From assembly GCF_025917685.1 (NCBI RefSeq), contig NZ_CP089518.1, positions 2,357,001 to 2,421,000 on the forward strand: a stretch of 64,000 nt of DNA, in the 5' to 3' direction. Of the stretch, positions 27,923 through 36,923 are shown in pieces. Origin of the DNA: Bacillus cereus. GTDB lineage: Bacteria > Bacillota > Bacilli > Bacillales > Bacillaceae_G. Both the position numbers and the translations under genes were made by a program. The notes under the pieces were generated by a model that worked only from the letters and a program-made list of their open reading frames with translations, made no database searches and was not told where the DNA came from. Position 1 is the first letter of the stretch; every line of letters starts with the position of its first letter.

Positions 27923-28633
27923 ATGAAAAATGAAACGTTACATACACAAGAAGATATTTTAAAAATGCTTGATTCATTATTAAGACCAGCAGAACCATTT
28001 TGGAATGAATTTTATGCAAATAGAGAAAAGGACGTTCCGTTTTTTGCAAATGTTCCAGATGAGAATCTAGTTTCGTATATACAAAAAGAAAGAGTTTTAA
28101 AAGGGAAAGTATTAGAACTTGGATGTGGTCCAGGAAGAAATGCAATTTATTTAGCGACTGAAGGATTTGATGTAACTGCAGTGGATTTATCTGTAGAAGG
28201 AATTAATTGGGCGAAAGAGAGGGCATTGGCAAAAGGAATAGAAATTGATTTTATTTGTGATTCGATTTTTAATTTAGAGGGTCAAAATGAATTTGATTTT
28301 GTATACGATTCGGGTTGTTTACATCATATTCCACCGCATAGAAGAATAAATTATGTGGATTTAATTAAAAACGCATTGAAATCGGGTGGTTATTTTGGAT
28401 TAACGTGTTTTGCAGCAGGCGATTTAGATGAGAGAAATGGTTCAGAAATAACAGATTGGGATGTATATAGAGGGTGGAGTCTACAAGGTGGTCTTGCTTA
28501 TTCGGAAGAAAAATTAAGAGAGATATTTAAGGGATTTGAAGTGATTGAAATTAGAAAGATGGAACAGATTGAGCAACCAAATGATATGTTTGGAGAATCA
28601 TTTCTTTGGGCAGCATTATTTAAGAAGAAATAA
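27923..28633 (+). CDS. Class I SAM-dependent methyltransferase
   Basis: 236 residues from ATG 27923 with GGAGG upstream; the longer frame to 27902 includes the RBS. Motif I is VLELGCGPGRNAIYLA, motif II VTAVDLS and motif III DFVYDSGCLHHIPPH. It resembles the small-molecule methyltransferases of the UbiE/TehB type; the GCLHHI loop fits the Thiopurine/TehB-like group. Substrate unknown. Confidence 0.85.
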   Translation: MKNETLHTQEDILKMLDSLLRPAEPFWNEFYANREKDVPFFANVPDENLVSYIQKERVLKGKVLELGCGPGRNAIYLATEGFDVTAVDLSVEGINWAKERALAKGIEIDFICDSIFNLEGQNEFDFVYDSGCLHHIPPHRRINYVDLIKNALKSGGYFGLTCFAAGDLDERNGSEITDWDVYRGWSLQGGLAYSEEKLREIFKGFEVIEIRKMEQIEQPNDMFGESFLWAALFKKK

Positions 28634-28753
28634 TAATGTAGATAATTGACAAACTCATCGTTTTTATAGACAATACATTTATAGGAATGTATGTTCGGTT
28701 TTTGTTAGCCGATGTATGTTTTACATAAATACATAACAAGGGGTTGTGTCCAT

Positions 28754-29161
28754 ATGAGTAACACAAATCAAAAAATTACTACGTTTTTAATGTTTGAGGG
28801 CAAAGCTGAGGAAGCGATGAACTTTTATACGTCGCTATTTGATCAATCAGAAATTGTAAATATTTCTCGCTATGATGAAAATGGACCTGGTAAAGAGGGA
28901 ACTGTAATTCATGCAACTTTTACGTTACACGGGCAAGAGTTCATGTGCATTGATAGTTATGTAAATCATAATTTTACATTTACACCAGCTATGTCTCTTT
29001 ATGTAACTTGTGATACGGAAGAAGAAATTGAAACGGCTTTTAATAAACTAGCTCAAGATGGAGCAGTACTTATGCCTCTAGGATCTTATCCGTTTAGTAA
29101 AAAATTTGGCTGGTTAAATGATAAGTATGGTGTGTCTTGGCAGTTAACGCTTGCTGAATAA
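28754..29161 (+). CDS. VOC-family PhnB-like protein (glyoxalase/bleomycin-resistance fold)
   Basis: 135 residues from ATG 28754, preceded by AAGGGG. The sequence has the PhnB/3-demethylubiquinone-methyltransferase-like pattern: TFLMFEGKAEEAMNFYTSLF, then FMCIDSY, and ends GWLNDKYGVSWQL. These are paired beta-alpha-beta modules of the VOC superfamily. Function is not known; members are often annotated wrongly as methyltransferases. Confidence 0.87.
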   Translation: MSNTNQKITTFLMFEGKAEEAMNFYTSLFDQSEIVNISRYDENGPGKEGTVIHATFTLHGQEFMCIDSYVNHNFTFTPAMSLYVTCDTEEEIETAFNKLAQDGAVLMPLGSYPFSKKFGWLNDKYGVSWQLTLAE

Positions 29162-29252
29162 AAAAGAAGCGTCGCTTATTTGTATAATGTGTTCAGTTAA
29201 GAGGTGTAAAACTTGTTTTGATAATAGTTTTGACACTCAAAATACACAAGGG

Positions 29253-29282
29253 AAAAAGGATGGCAAGTGCCATCCTTTTTGA
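29253..29282. terminator. Intrinsic terminator
   Basis: AAAAAGGATGGCA / TGCCATCCTTTTT perfect 13-bp stem with a 2-base loop. It is symmetrical, so it could serve both the VOC gene and the minus-strand methyltransferase. Confidence 0.83.
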
Positions 29283-29351
29283 CATATATTGAATTTTTAC
29301 CGTTTTTAAGAGCCTTCTTCGACTAATACCCCGTGTAACAAGCCAAAATTC

Positions 29352-30134
29352 TTAATCAACCTGTAACTTTATAGCTTTAGTGGCAATAAAGGTTTTAATA
29401 TGCTTATCTAATATCCTTGTTCCACCAAAATCATCCTCATAAAAACCCGTTATAACAAAACCAGCTTCAATTTGACCTTTGATTTGGTCTTCTAAAGTAT
29501 GTGCGTATTCTATTGTTTGATTTGAATTGATGTAATCTTGAACTTCATTCTCTGGTAAATAATCCAATGTTGATGAAGGTATTGAATGTTTAACATCAAG
29601 AATGCCTTTTTGTTCTTGGTTGTCATCAAAAATCCATAGTAAAGGATTTGTAAATCCAGAAATAAGAATGCCTTTATTCTTTAAAACTCTTGAAACTTCA
29701 TTCCATACAAGATGAACATCTTTTACAAACAAATTAGAAACAGGATTTACAACAATATCAAAATATCTATCTTCAAAATCACTAAGGTCTGACATATCTC
29801 CTTGTACTGTTTTTAAAGTCAAACCCTCCCGTTTTGCTACCTTTTCATCTTGTTCCAATTGCTTCTTAGATATATCAGTAACTGTTACATCTGCTCCAGC
29901 AGCAGCTAGAACTGGTGCTTGTTGTCCGCCACCTGATGCTAAACAAAGTATCTTTAATCCCTCTAATGACTTTGGAAACCAATCTCTAGGAACTGATTTT
30001 TCTGTGGTGACTGTGATTTCCCATTCACCTGATTTACTTTTTTCAATAATCTCGCTACTTACAGGTTGCGTGTATCTAGAACCTTCTTCAACCTTCTTAT
30101 CCCATGCATTACTGTTTTGTTGTATAGTATCCAT
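29352..30134 (-). CDS. Class I SAM-dependent methyltransferase
   Basis: 260 residues, RBS AGGAGG ahead of ATG 30134. The motif is ILCLASGGGQQAPVLAAAGA (motif I, with the GGGQQ form seen in a Bacillus-type group of this family), followed by VTVTDIS and YFDIVVNPVSNLFV. It lacks any membrane segment. The substrate is unknown. Not related closely to the methyltransferase at 27923. Confidence 0.85.
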   Translation of the reverse strand: MDTIQQNSNAWDKKVEEGSRYTQPVSSEIIEKSKSGEWEITVTTEKSVPRDWFPKSLEGLKILCLASGGGQQAPVLAAAGADVTVTDISKKQLEQDEKVAKREGLTLKTVQGDMSDLSDFEDRYFDIVVNPVSNLFVKDVHLVWNEVSRVLKNKGILISGFTNPLLWIFDDNQEQKGILDVKHSIPSSTLDYLPENEVQDYINSNQTIEYAHTLEDQIKGQIEAGFVITGFYEDDFGGTRILDKHIKTFIATKAIKLQVD

Positions 30135-30231
30135 TATGATTATTCCTCCTAACTGTCTAGTTGTATTTTAAATGTAAATTTAATACTTATTTATACATTC
30201 CCTTTAATTGATTTATGGGAGCTCTTTTCAT

Positions 30232-31611
30232 TTACTTAAGGACAGAAGGCGTAGTCTTTTCTAACCATAGAATGCCATCATATTGTTCTGTCGGAATCAT
30301 GATTTCTTCATTTTCTTTTATTCCCCAATAACTTGCTGCAGTAGGAGTAAACATCCATGAAGTTTCTGGTCGGTTACTTTCTCCTTTTAAGTTAACGAAA
30401 ACATGGGGACTTCCCACTGTGCTGATGATTTTTTCAACGCTTTGTTCTTCATGTTCGTTATTTACAAGAATAACATCTTTATTGCGATCATCCCAACTGC
30501 TTTCACTATACGCAAATACGCCAATCGTGTACATTTGGTCTTTGATACGCTGCGGAAGATAATCCATCATATTAGGGGCTACATAATTGTATTGTTGCAC
30601 CTTCGACCAGTCTGATATCATTTTCGAATTTTGTTTTCGAATATGATAATTATGCCCCCACACAATGATTTTTTTGTTTTTATACTGCATTTCAGTGAGC
30701 CATGCGAAGTTTTGTGCCATTTTTCGATCTCGGATGTAAAAAGAATAGTCTGTCAGGTTAGGTGAGGGGATGCCACCTCTGACTTTCATATCTGCATCTA
30801 AATGCGTTTTAATCGCATCAATCCGTATACTGATTGATTTCTCAAGGAAATTCACATCATACGCAGCATGAGGTGCAACTTGAGTCAATTCAGATTTATG
30901 ATTCTGAATAAATGTTCTAACCTTTTCAAACTTGTTAATTACGGGCTGTATTTCTGCTTTAAATCGATCATAAGGATACGTACCTTCATATTTACTGTAA
31001 TACCTATCTAGTTCAATTAACTCTGACACTGCTTCATCAAACTCACTCGCCACTTCTGGATTTACTTTTTGCAACCATTCTTTTGCATAGGAGCGGAATG
31101 AAGAATTATAAAACAAATTCATATCAAAACCAGCTAATGTGAGTGGCTTTCCTTTTTCTTTTTGTTCTTTCATATAGGTAAATAATTGTTCAAGTTCCTC
31201 AGTTTGCCATACAAGGTATAAAGATTGTTTCATTGCTTCTGTAGCAGTTAAGTGATCAATATTTTGCTGAACAGCTGCTGCTTCCCCAAGCCCTGTTTCA
31301 AATGCAATCACATCATATCCCATTTCCTCATGTAAGTACTTAATCATACGTATTTTGGATTGATTCATTTCCTTTGCACCATGCGTACTTTCACCAAGTA
31401 CAACAATACGCTTGTCCTGTACAGCCTCTTTAAGAAATGATAAATCTTCTGTTGTTTGGGAAGTTGGTTCATTTAATTTTTTTGCATGACCGTTTAACCA
31501 TTCCTCCCATTTGGGTTGATCGACTGGTTTTTCTGCCGCGAATGCTACAGATGTAAAAGTGGTACAGGCAAGAAGAGTACTCATTAGTCCAAGTTTCCAT
31601 TTATTACACAC
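30232..31611 (-). CDS. Secreted erythromycin-esterase-family protein
   Basis: 459 residues from GTG 31611, with GGAGG 7 bases upstream; the longer frame to 31632 starts inside the RBS. A signal peptide of about 25 residues ends AFA-AEK. Family motifs are VVLGESTHGAKE (catalytic Glu and His), VIAFETGLGEAAA and IIVWGHNYHI. True Ere enzymes hydrolyse the macrolactone; close Bacillus homologs have had no clear macrolide activity, so the call is to the family, not the activity. It is exported, unlike Ere enzymes, which are cytosolic. Confidence 0.87.
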   Translation of the reverse strand: MCNKWKLGLMSTLLACTTFTSVAFAAEKPVDQPKWEEWLNGHAKKLNEPTSQTTEDLSFLKEAVQDKRIVVLGESTHGAKEMNQSKIRMIKYLHEEMGYDVIAFETGLGEAAAVQQNIDHLTATEAMKQSLYLVWQTEELEQLFTYMKEQKEKGKPLTLAGFDMNLFYNSSFRSYAKEWLQKVNPEVASEFDEAVSELIELDRYYSKYEGTYPYDRFKAEIQPVINKFEKVRTFIQNHKSELTQVAPHAAYDVNFLEKSISIRIDAIKTHLDADMKVRGGIPSPNLTDYSFYIRDRKMAQNFAWLTEMQYKNKKIIVWGHNYHIRKQNSKMISDWSKVQQYNYVAPNMMDYLPQRIKDQMYTIGVFAYSESSWDDRNKDVILVNNEHEEQSVEKIISTVGSPHVFVNLKGESNRPETSWMFTPTAASYWGIKENEEIMIPTEQYDGILWLEKTTPSVLK

Positions 31612-31929
31612 AACAACGCCTCCAAGTATCATAGTTTACAAGTTAAAAAAGTAATACTAAAATTTACTAATATACCATTATTTGTAATAATGAATATGAG
31701 AATTTTTAACAATATTAATATTACGAAAATTTAAAAGGCTCCTTCGATGTAGAGAAGAAACCTTTCTTTCTATAGCACATTTTGCATGAATGCTTACTAC
31801 TTTATTCTTGTGTTATCATTTCTCTTCACATTGTTTTACTTTGCTCAAGCAGTTCCATTACCTCAGGATCTTATGTGGAATCTGGAATGAGTACATGAAT
31901 TTCAAAGTTCATTTTTATGCTTTTCGTAT
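31612..31929. other. Intergenic region between two minus-strand genes
   Basis: 318 bp, AT-rich. It must carry the promoter of the erythromycin-esterase-like gene. I recognise no gene, repeat or clear terminator in it. Confidence 0.5.
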
Positions 31930-32850
31930 CTATTTACTTATATTTTCATTCTTACTGAACGCTACATCATTAGCAGTTTGTTTATATCCAAGGTTGCCTC
32001 GTGTGAAAATAAGTATAAGCAAAGCTAAAAGGCCTAATCCTATCACTACAAATATATCCGTATTCTTTAAAACTGCGTTGGTGGAATGAGTTTGTACCAA
32101 ACTAAACGTATTTACACTCGTATGAACGAGCATGACAATAAATAAGTTTCCGTGATGGCAGTTATAGACCCAAGTGAGAATGATTGAAATCGGTAAACAC
32201 AGCAAAATAAAAATTGGCAAATGAATATATAGGATTGAAAGGTCAGAACTTGGTCCACCCCTTTGTGCAGCCGTTAAGAAATGCGGAAGATGCCAAAATG
32301 CCCACAAAACACTTAGTAGTAATGTACCTTTTAGTGGTCCAAATTTCGATTGTAATCGAGGTAGAGCAAAACCGCGCCATCCGATTTCCTCAGGGAAGGG
32401 TCCGCCGAGAAAGAAAATAGCTACAAAAGAGATGAGATAGTTTACAAAAAATTCAATATTTAAGCTATGGAAAGTAGGTATCCCTCCATTTACTATCACC
32501 ATACCTAGAAACATTACAGCAGGGATAACGATGAGAGTAAACAAGTACCACTTCAAACCAACTTTAATAGATATGATGCTTTTTCTAACTTTTTTCCATG
32601 ACTCTTTGCCTTCAAGAGTGTGAAACATAATATACGCTGCTAACATAGGACCTGCAAATACATTGGCATAAAAGAAAATATCAAACGCTTTTGATTTAGG
32701 GAGAATACCCCATTGCGATAAGATAAATGGAATTAAAACAACCCACGAGAATACATATGCCATTATAAAAAATGAAGTTAACGGATAGGATTCCAAATAC
32801 CCTCTCAGACCACGTGATGAGTTTTGTGATTTTGTTAAATCCTTCAGCAT
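31930..32850 (-). CDS. CPBP-family intramembrane glutamic endopeptidase (CAAX protease-like)
   Basis: 306 residues from ATG 32850 (GAAGAGG upstream). Eight hydrophobic helices. The catalytic motif EEIGWRGFALPRLQ (EExxxR) and the later HLPHF (FxxxH-type) motif of the CPBP/Abi family are present, followed by a third motif with NLFIVMLVHTSVN. Such proteins in Gram-positives process lipidated or bacteriocin-related peptides or give self-immunity. Substrate unknown. Confidence 0.87.
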   Translation of the reverse strand: MLKDLTKSQNSSRGLRGYLESYPLTSFFIMAYVFSWVVLIPFILSQWGILPKSKAFDIFFYANVFAGPMLAAYIMFHTLEGKESWKKVRKSIISIKVGLKWYLFTLIVIPAVMFLGMVIVNGGIPTFHSLNIEFFVNYLISFVAIFFLGGPFPEEIGWRGFALPRLQSKFGPLKGTLLLSVLWAFWHLPHFLTAAQRGGPSSDLSILYIHLPIFILLCLPISIILTWVYNCHHGNLFIVMLVHTSVNTFSLVQTHSTNAVLKNTDIFVVIGLGLLALLILIFTRGNLGYKQTANDVAFSKNENISK

Positions 32851-33255
32851 AATCACCTCTTCAATTATAAAATACTGCGATATATGCTAATTCTACATGA
32901 TCTCATAATGAACCTTTTTGATGTAATAAAGTTAAGGTTTTTGTAAGAAAGGAGCGATACTTTACAAATAAAAGTAGAAATTTCTATAACCGTTTCATTC
33001 ATTTCTTTGTCTACATTTAGTGCATCTGGGGGGCACCACATTACCATCATGTTAAATGTAAGTAAAATTCCGTTTAACTAGATTTCTTTCTGTTTATTTT
33101 TACAAAAAGAATAGCGCTTTTTTGTTTTTGAATACAATTTTTAGTTTGGTAACATTGGGTGATATCTAGTTATTAAACAATTTAAACATCGATACCCCCA
33201 CTTGAAATTGTTATAATTAAAATGTTTTCAATATTTTAATAATGGAGGCTGGAGA
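32851..33255. other. Divergent intergenic region with a dispersed repeat
   Basis: 405 bp between the CPBP gene (minus) and the DJ-1/PfpI gene (plus). It contains the short dispersed repeat at 33086-33124 and otherwise no gene I can support; both promoters must be here. Confidence 0.5.
33086..33124 (+). repeat. Dispersed 38-bp repeat, copy A
   Basis: CTTTCTGTTTATTTTTACA then AAAAGAATAGCGCTTTTTTG matches the reverse complement of 49997-50034 with about four differences. It looks like part of a group-specific intergenic repeat. Confidence 0.6.
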
Positions 33256-33828
33256 ATGAAAATTGCAATAGTCTGTTTCGATAACTTTACTGATATAGAT
33301 GTTTTTTTACCATGGGATTTATTAAATCGCGTACGTTTAGTTGGCGGTATTTCTGATTGGAATGTCCAACTATTAGGAACGGAAAAAACTCATATATCCT
33401 CGTCTGGTTTACGCATCCCCATGACAGGAAGCATAACTGATATTCCTTCCGCTGACGCTGTAATATTTGCAAGTGGTAAGGGTGTACAGGATTTATATCA
33501 AAATCAAGAATATCTTAATAGCATTCATGTAGATCCTCATAGACAATTAATAGGCTCTATGTGTTCTGGTTCACTACTACTAGGAGCTAAAAAATTGTTA
33601 ACTGGCAAAAAAGCAACTACATATCCATCCGCAGTAGAACTACTTAAAGAATATGATGTAGACGTTATTGAGCAAAGTTTCGTAAATGAAGGAAATATCT
33701 CGACTGCCGCAGGTTGTTTTGCTGCTCAAGATCTCTCAGCTTGGATTATAAGAACCCTAATTAATGAAGAAATGGTTGATACTGTGCTAGAAACTGTTCA
33801 GCCAGTGGGAAAAGGTCTATATTTTTAA
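33256..33828 (+). CDS. DJ-1/PfpI-family protein
   Basis: 190 residues with RBS TGGAGGC. The nucleophile elbow is GSMCSGSLLLG, with the catalytic Cys around residue 100, and an early Glu/Asp loop (FDNFTDIDVFLPWD). This subgroup is close to isonitrile hydratase/ThiJ and the N-terminal part of GlxA regulators, but has no HTH. Reaction not known. Followed by a strong terminator. Confidence 0.87.
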   Translation: MKIAIVCFDNFTDIDVFLPWDLLNRVRLVGGISDWNVQLLGTEKTHISSSGLRIPMTGSITDIPSADAVIFASGKGVQDLYQNQEYLNSIHVDPHRQLIGSMCSGSLLLGAKKLLTGKKATTYPSAVELLKEYDVDVIEQSFVNEGNISTAAGCFAAQDLSAWIIRTLINEEMVDTVLETVQPVGKGLYF

Positions 33829-33833
33829 TTTTA

Positions 33834-33871
33834 AATCAAGTCAGAAATAGATAATCTGACTTGATTATTTA
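33834..33871 (+). terminator. Intrinsic terminator after DJ-1/PfpI gene
   Basis: AATCAAGTCAGA / TCTGACTTGATT perfect 12-bp stem followed by ATTTATAA. The T-tract is weak, the stem strong. Confidence 0.75.
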
Positions 33872-34052
33872 TAATATAACGTTTTTGTTCAACGTCTTCT
33901 TCAGTGAATCCAAGTAATTCTCCTAAGTAGGGCTACCGTCACATCGCTATCAAGCTAAGGATTTGAAATCATCTCAAAATAGAAAAATTCACCTTTTGCA
34001 GTTAATTGCTGAATTCGGCTTATTTTTTGCGTGTTGGGGAACTACCAATTTC

Positions 34053-34103
34053 TTAAGTTGATGGTGATGGGCATGTGGTGCAACCCCATCACCATCAACT
34101 TAA
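34053..34103. repeat. MITE-like perfect inverted repeat
   Basis: TTAAGTTGATGGTGATGGG and its exact complement CCCATCACCATCAACTTAA (19 bp each) enclose 13 bases (CATGTGGTGCAAC region). No T-tract follows, so it is not a standard terminator. It is probably a short mobile-element remnant. Confidence 0.6.
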
Positions 34104-34184
34104 AAGTACTAAAAAACATATGTAATAAAATAGAGTTTTTTCACCTAAACTTTTGATATTCTACAAGAATATTAGTAGACATAT

Positions 34185-34418
34185 TCAAATAAGCTCTCGC
34201 AGGCCTATTTTTAAAAATTCATTATTGTACGCAGAACGTGATTTTTGTGTACACTCATACACCACACCCAGGATATCAAATGCCGTTTTCTTCTTATATT
34301 GATGGGATTTCCAACCATTTTTCTCAATCATCTGTAAGATTTTCTGGAGGACTTGTACAATGTCTTCTACATCCTTGTTTAATGCATTATGAAGGGCGAA
34401 AAAATAAGTTTTCAGGAT
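34185..34418 (-). pseudogene. C-terminal fragment of an unidentified gene
   Basis: On the minus strand the frame from 34418 to the TGA at 34185 is open for 77 codons but has no start codon or RBS and begins directly after a stop. The product is helical and charged, with segments such as NALNKDVEDIVQVLQKIL and KKTAFDILGVVYECTQ, which read like real protein. I cannot name the family; a helical tail of an RRNPP-type regulator is one guess. It is a decayed gene end. Confidence 0.4.
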
Positions 34419-34569
34419 TTATATAAGCAATTCTGACAACTAAGAGATGAACTAAGTTATCTGAAGCAACCGCCCCCTTGAAACCGAATAGGAGAGCAAC
34501 ATTTCAAATAATGTTCCATGATATAACTATCTATGTAATATAACTATGTTTGAACAAGGAGATGGGAGC

Positions 34570-35334
34570 ATGAGTAAGTTAACAGGCAAAATAGCTTTAG
34601 TTACAGGATCAAGTCGAGGAATTGGTCGCAATATTGCATTGCGTCTGGCACAAGAGGGGGCCTTTGTCGTCGTTCATTACGGGAAAAGACGTAAGGAGGC
34701 AGAAGCAGTTGTTCATCAGATCGAGCAAAGCGGAGGAAATGCTTGCGCAATTGGTGCTGACCTTAGTACTTTAGATGGTATTCAAGATTTATTTACTACT
34801 TTGGATGATACTATTCGGGAATATATGGGCGGTGACGGATTCGATATTCTTGTCAACAATGCTGGAATTGGTCAAATTATCAGTTTAGAAGAGACGACGG
34901 AAGAATCATATGACGAGGTAATGAAGATTAATGTCAAAGCACCACTTTTTGTTACTCAACAAGCTTTGCCACGTTTAAAAGATGGAGGACGCATCATTAA
35001 TATTTCATCTTTTGTGACACGTGCAGCTTCTCCAAGTGTCTTCGCGTACAGTATGTCTAAAGGTGCTATCGACACATTTACGCGCCTTCTAGCCAAACAA
35101 CTAGGGAGCCGTAATATTACGGTAAACGCCATCCAGCCTGGAATTATTAATACAGAGATGAATGCTGAGACTTTGGAAAACCTTGATGGACAAAAATATG
35201 CGGCTAGTCTTTCAATCTTTAACAGATGGGGAGAACCCGAGGATGTGGCAGATATTACCGCCTTTCTCGCTTCCTCAGACAGCCGTTGGGTAACTGGTCA
35301 ATTACTGGATGCAAGTGGCGGATCTCACCTATAG
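34570..35334 (+). CDS. SDR-family NAD(P)-dependent oxidoreductase
   Basis: 254 residues from ATG 34570 with AAGGAG 8 bases upstream. Classical short-chain dehydrogenase motifs: TGSSRGIG (cofactor), NNAG, the catalytic Ser in NISSF, YSMSK (Tyr-x3-Lys), and IQPGIINTEM. The dinucleotide-binding loop VVHYGKRRKEA with basic residues suggests NADP. Similar to 3-ketoacyl reductase/FabG-like accessory enzymes. It lies in a zone of broken genes on both sides, which suggests gain by transfer (inference). Confidence 0.9.
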   Translation: MSKLTGKIALVTGSSRGIGRNIALRLAQEGAFVVVHYGKRRKEAEAVVHQIEQSGGNACAIGADLSTLDGIQDLFTTLDDTIREYMGGDGFDILVNNAGIGQIISLEETTEESYDEVMKINVKAPLFVTQQALPRLKDGGRIINISSFVTRAASPSVFAYSMSKGAIDTFTRLLAKQLGSRNITVNAIQPGIINTEMNAETLENLDGQKYAASLSIFNRWGEPEDVADITAFLASSDSRWVTGQLLDASGGSHL

Positions 35335-35375
35335 AACTTGTAAGATAACGAATTTATAAGGATCTTCAAATGAAG

Positions 35376-35465
35376 TGACCCCAAAAAGTTAGGCGCATAT
35401 TTTAAGCAGTTACTGAGGAATGAACTCTGTATTGGACAGGGCTCATTCCTTTTAATTCGTTTGTT
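35376..35465 (-). mobile_element. IS3-family (IS150-like) transposase C-terminal remnant with end
   Basis: On the minus strand 35465-35402 reads TNELKGMSPVQYRVHSSVTA and a stop, the characteristic last residues of IS3-family OrfB integrase. Beyond it lies TGACCCCAAAAAGTTAGG (35376-35393), which resembles the terminal inverted repeat of IS150-type elements. The rest of the element is gone. Confidence 0.75.
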
Positions 35466-35510
35466 AAGGAACAATAAGATAGGTGTTGCATAAGGAGGGA
35501 TTAAGCGAGG

Positions 35511-36036
35511 AGTAAAGGCATTATGTAGAGAAACGAGATCTTATCACTTGTAAAACCAGTGATACATTAAAACAAGCATAGAGCACTTTACAATAAAGTG
35601 GGTTTCGCTATATTCCAGTATTAGATGAGGAAGAAGGGTATTTCAATAGATATATATATAGTCGATTAGCTTAAAAAAATGGATCCTAGTAGTAAAAAGC
35701 TGCCTGTTCATAGTTTTATTAAGGAGACAAGGAAATATATCAAAAAAGATGCTTCATTTTACTAAATCTTCTTTACGATTAAGCGTTTTCCGTATATTAT
35801 ATAATTTTTTTGGGAGAATGAAACTATATTAAGGGATTCATATCCATGCAAAGATAATTGGACTGCTGCCAAAAGGGTGGGGAGATGGGTACAGACTTAC
35901 CCTTGGAACAATGCAATATGAAAAAGCCCTGCAACATTTAACAAAAGCAATTAACAAATATACGACAATTAAAAGTTTAGTAACATTAGATAATGAATCT
36001 CTCGTATGGCCTATTCATGTGACAATTGTTAGTTGA
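35511..36036 (+). pseudogene. Decayed CBS-domain protein gene with ACT-like tail (CbpA-like)
   Basis: Reading through stops and shifts, one ancient gene can be rebuilt. Piece 1 (to 35674) reads VEKRDLITCKTSDTLKQA, a stop at 35579, STLQ, a stop at 35594, then SGFRYIPVLDEEEGYFNRY, a CBS domain. A +1 shift at about 35670 gives KKMDPSSKKLPVHSFIKETR, and after a stop at 35763 IFFTIKRFPYI. A last frame (35833-36036) gives IHIHAKIIGLLPKGWGDGYR and ends in an ACT-like start (IKSLVTLDNESLVWPIHVTI). The order matches CBS-CBS-ACT proteins such as the c-di-AMP-binding CbpA as I recall it. It is clearly non-functional. Confidence 0.72.
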
Positions 36037-36083
36037 AAAAATGTATTAGACTCCAACTATATGAAATTAGGAGTGTAGAGAAG

Positions 36084-36557
36084 ATGTCAAAAACTTACTT
36101 TATAGAAGATTTATATGATTTAAGCTTTGAACATAAAAAAGACTTATTGAAATTATTTGTTAGTGAAAATGAAACATTATGTTTTTTCTACGCAGAAGAA
36201 AATTTAAAAAGTCTAAATAATAAAGAGAAAAAAATGGTTTTAACAAATTTATATGAAAAAAGTCAAAAGTGGATCGTTCCATTGGGGCAAGTAAGAGAAC
36301 TTAAAGGAATGATGTGGTATAAAGTAAAAATTGATGAAGAAATTATTCAAGCTATTGAGATAGAACAATTATTTTGGCGTGTAATTGTAAAGGACGGGTA
36401 TCCTGTAAAAGATTTTTCATATAGCTTTGCATTAATTGAAGATGATTGTATAGAAGAATTGGTTATAGAAGAAAAAGAAAAAGAAAAAAATAGCTTTATT
36501 AATAAAGTTTGTCCTAAAATAAGAGAGATGTTTGGAGAGAAATTGAAAATTAGTTAA
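36084..36557 (+). CDS. Hypothetical protein, 157 aa
   Basis: From ATG 36084, with TTAGGAG about 10 bases upstream; the upstream TTG at 36033 overlaps the pseudogene stop. The product is acidic and soluble, starting MSKTYFIEDLYDLSFEHKKD, with an E/K-rich stretch near 126-135. I recognise no family. No membrane helix. Confidence 0.6.
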   Translation: MSKTYFIEDLYDLSFEHKKDLLKLFVSENETLCFFYAEENLKSLNNKEKKMVLTNLYEKSQKWIVPLGQVRELKGMMWYKVKIDEEIIQAIEIEQLFWRVIVKDGYPVKDFSYSFALIEDDCIEELVIEEKEKEKNSFINKVCPKIREMFGEKLKIS

Positions 36558-36923
36558 AGTAGTTTCTTCTTATGCAAAAACTTTAAGTAGTCTCTATGCC
36601 TAGGACATACTGATACTAATAGTTCCGATAAGGTATATCATTCAACTGGTATTATCATCTGAAATTGTAAAATTAAATCAATTGTGATGCAAATTAAACA
36701 ACGATGATTCCTAAGTGTGGAAGGATCATCGTTGTTTTGAATGAAGCGCCAATAGTAAAGTTTGGTGAAATGAATTTAATAAACCTTATTATTGATTGGT
36801 ACAAACAGATAATACATGTTTTGAAAAATATAACACGTAAAACAATCAATCCAGAAAAACTGAATTACTGGATGTACATGATATTTTAAACTCTACAACA
36901 GTAGTTTCTCGGTTTTTTTCTGT
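36558..36923. other. Intergenic region
   Basis: 366 bp. It holds the terminator-like hairpin at 36697-36738 and a short open stretch (36763-36889, MNLINLIIDWYKQ) that lacks a ribosome binding site and that I do not call. It separates two convergent genes. Confidence 0.5.
36697..36738 (+). terminator. Intrinsic terminator
   Basis: ACAACGATGATTCCT pairs with AGGATCATCGTTGT with one bulge, followed by TTTTG. Confidence 0.7.

Larger units (their letters stand above)
33872..34569. other. Decayed intergenic zone
   Basis: About 0.7 kb. It holds ATCGCTATCAAGCTAAG at about 33943, a phrase partly shared with 49970 (CAATCAAGCTAAG), the 19-bp-arm palindrome at 34053 and a minus-strand gene tail at 34185-34418. 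No intact gene. It looks like a scar of past insertions. Confidence 0.5.

Noticed and set aside
36704..36889. 61-codon frame after the hypothetical gene at 36084
   Set aside because: Begins inside a terminator hairpin and lacks an RBS.
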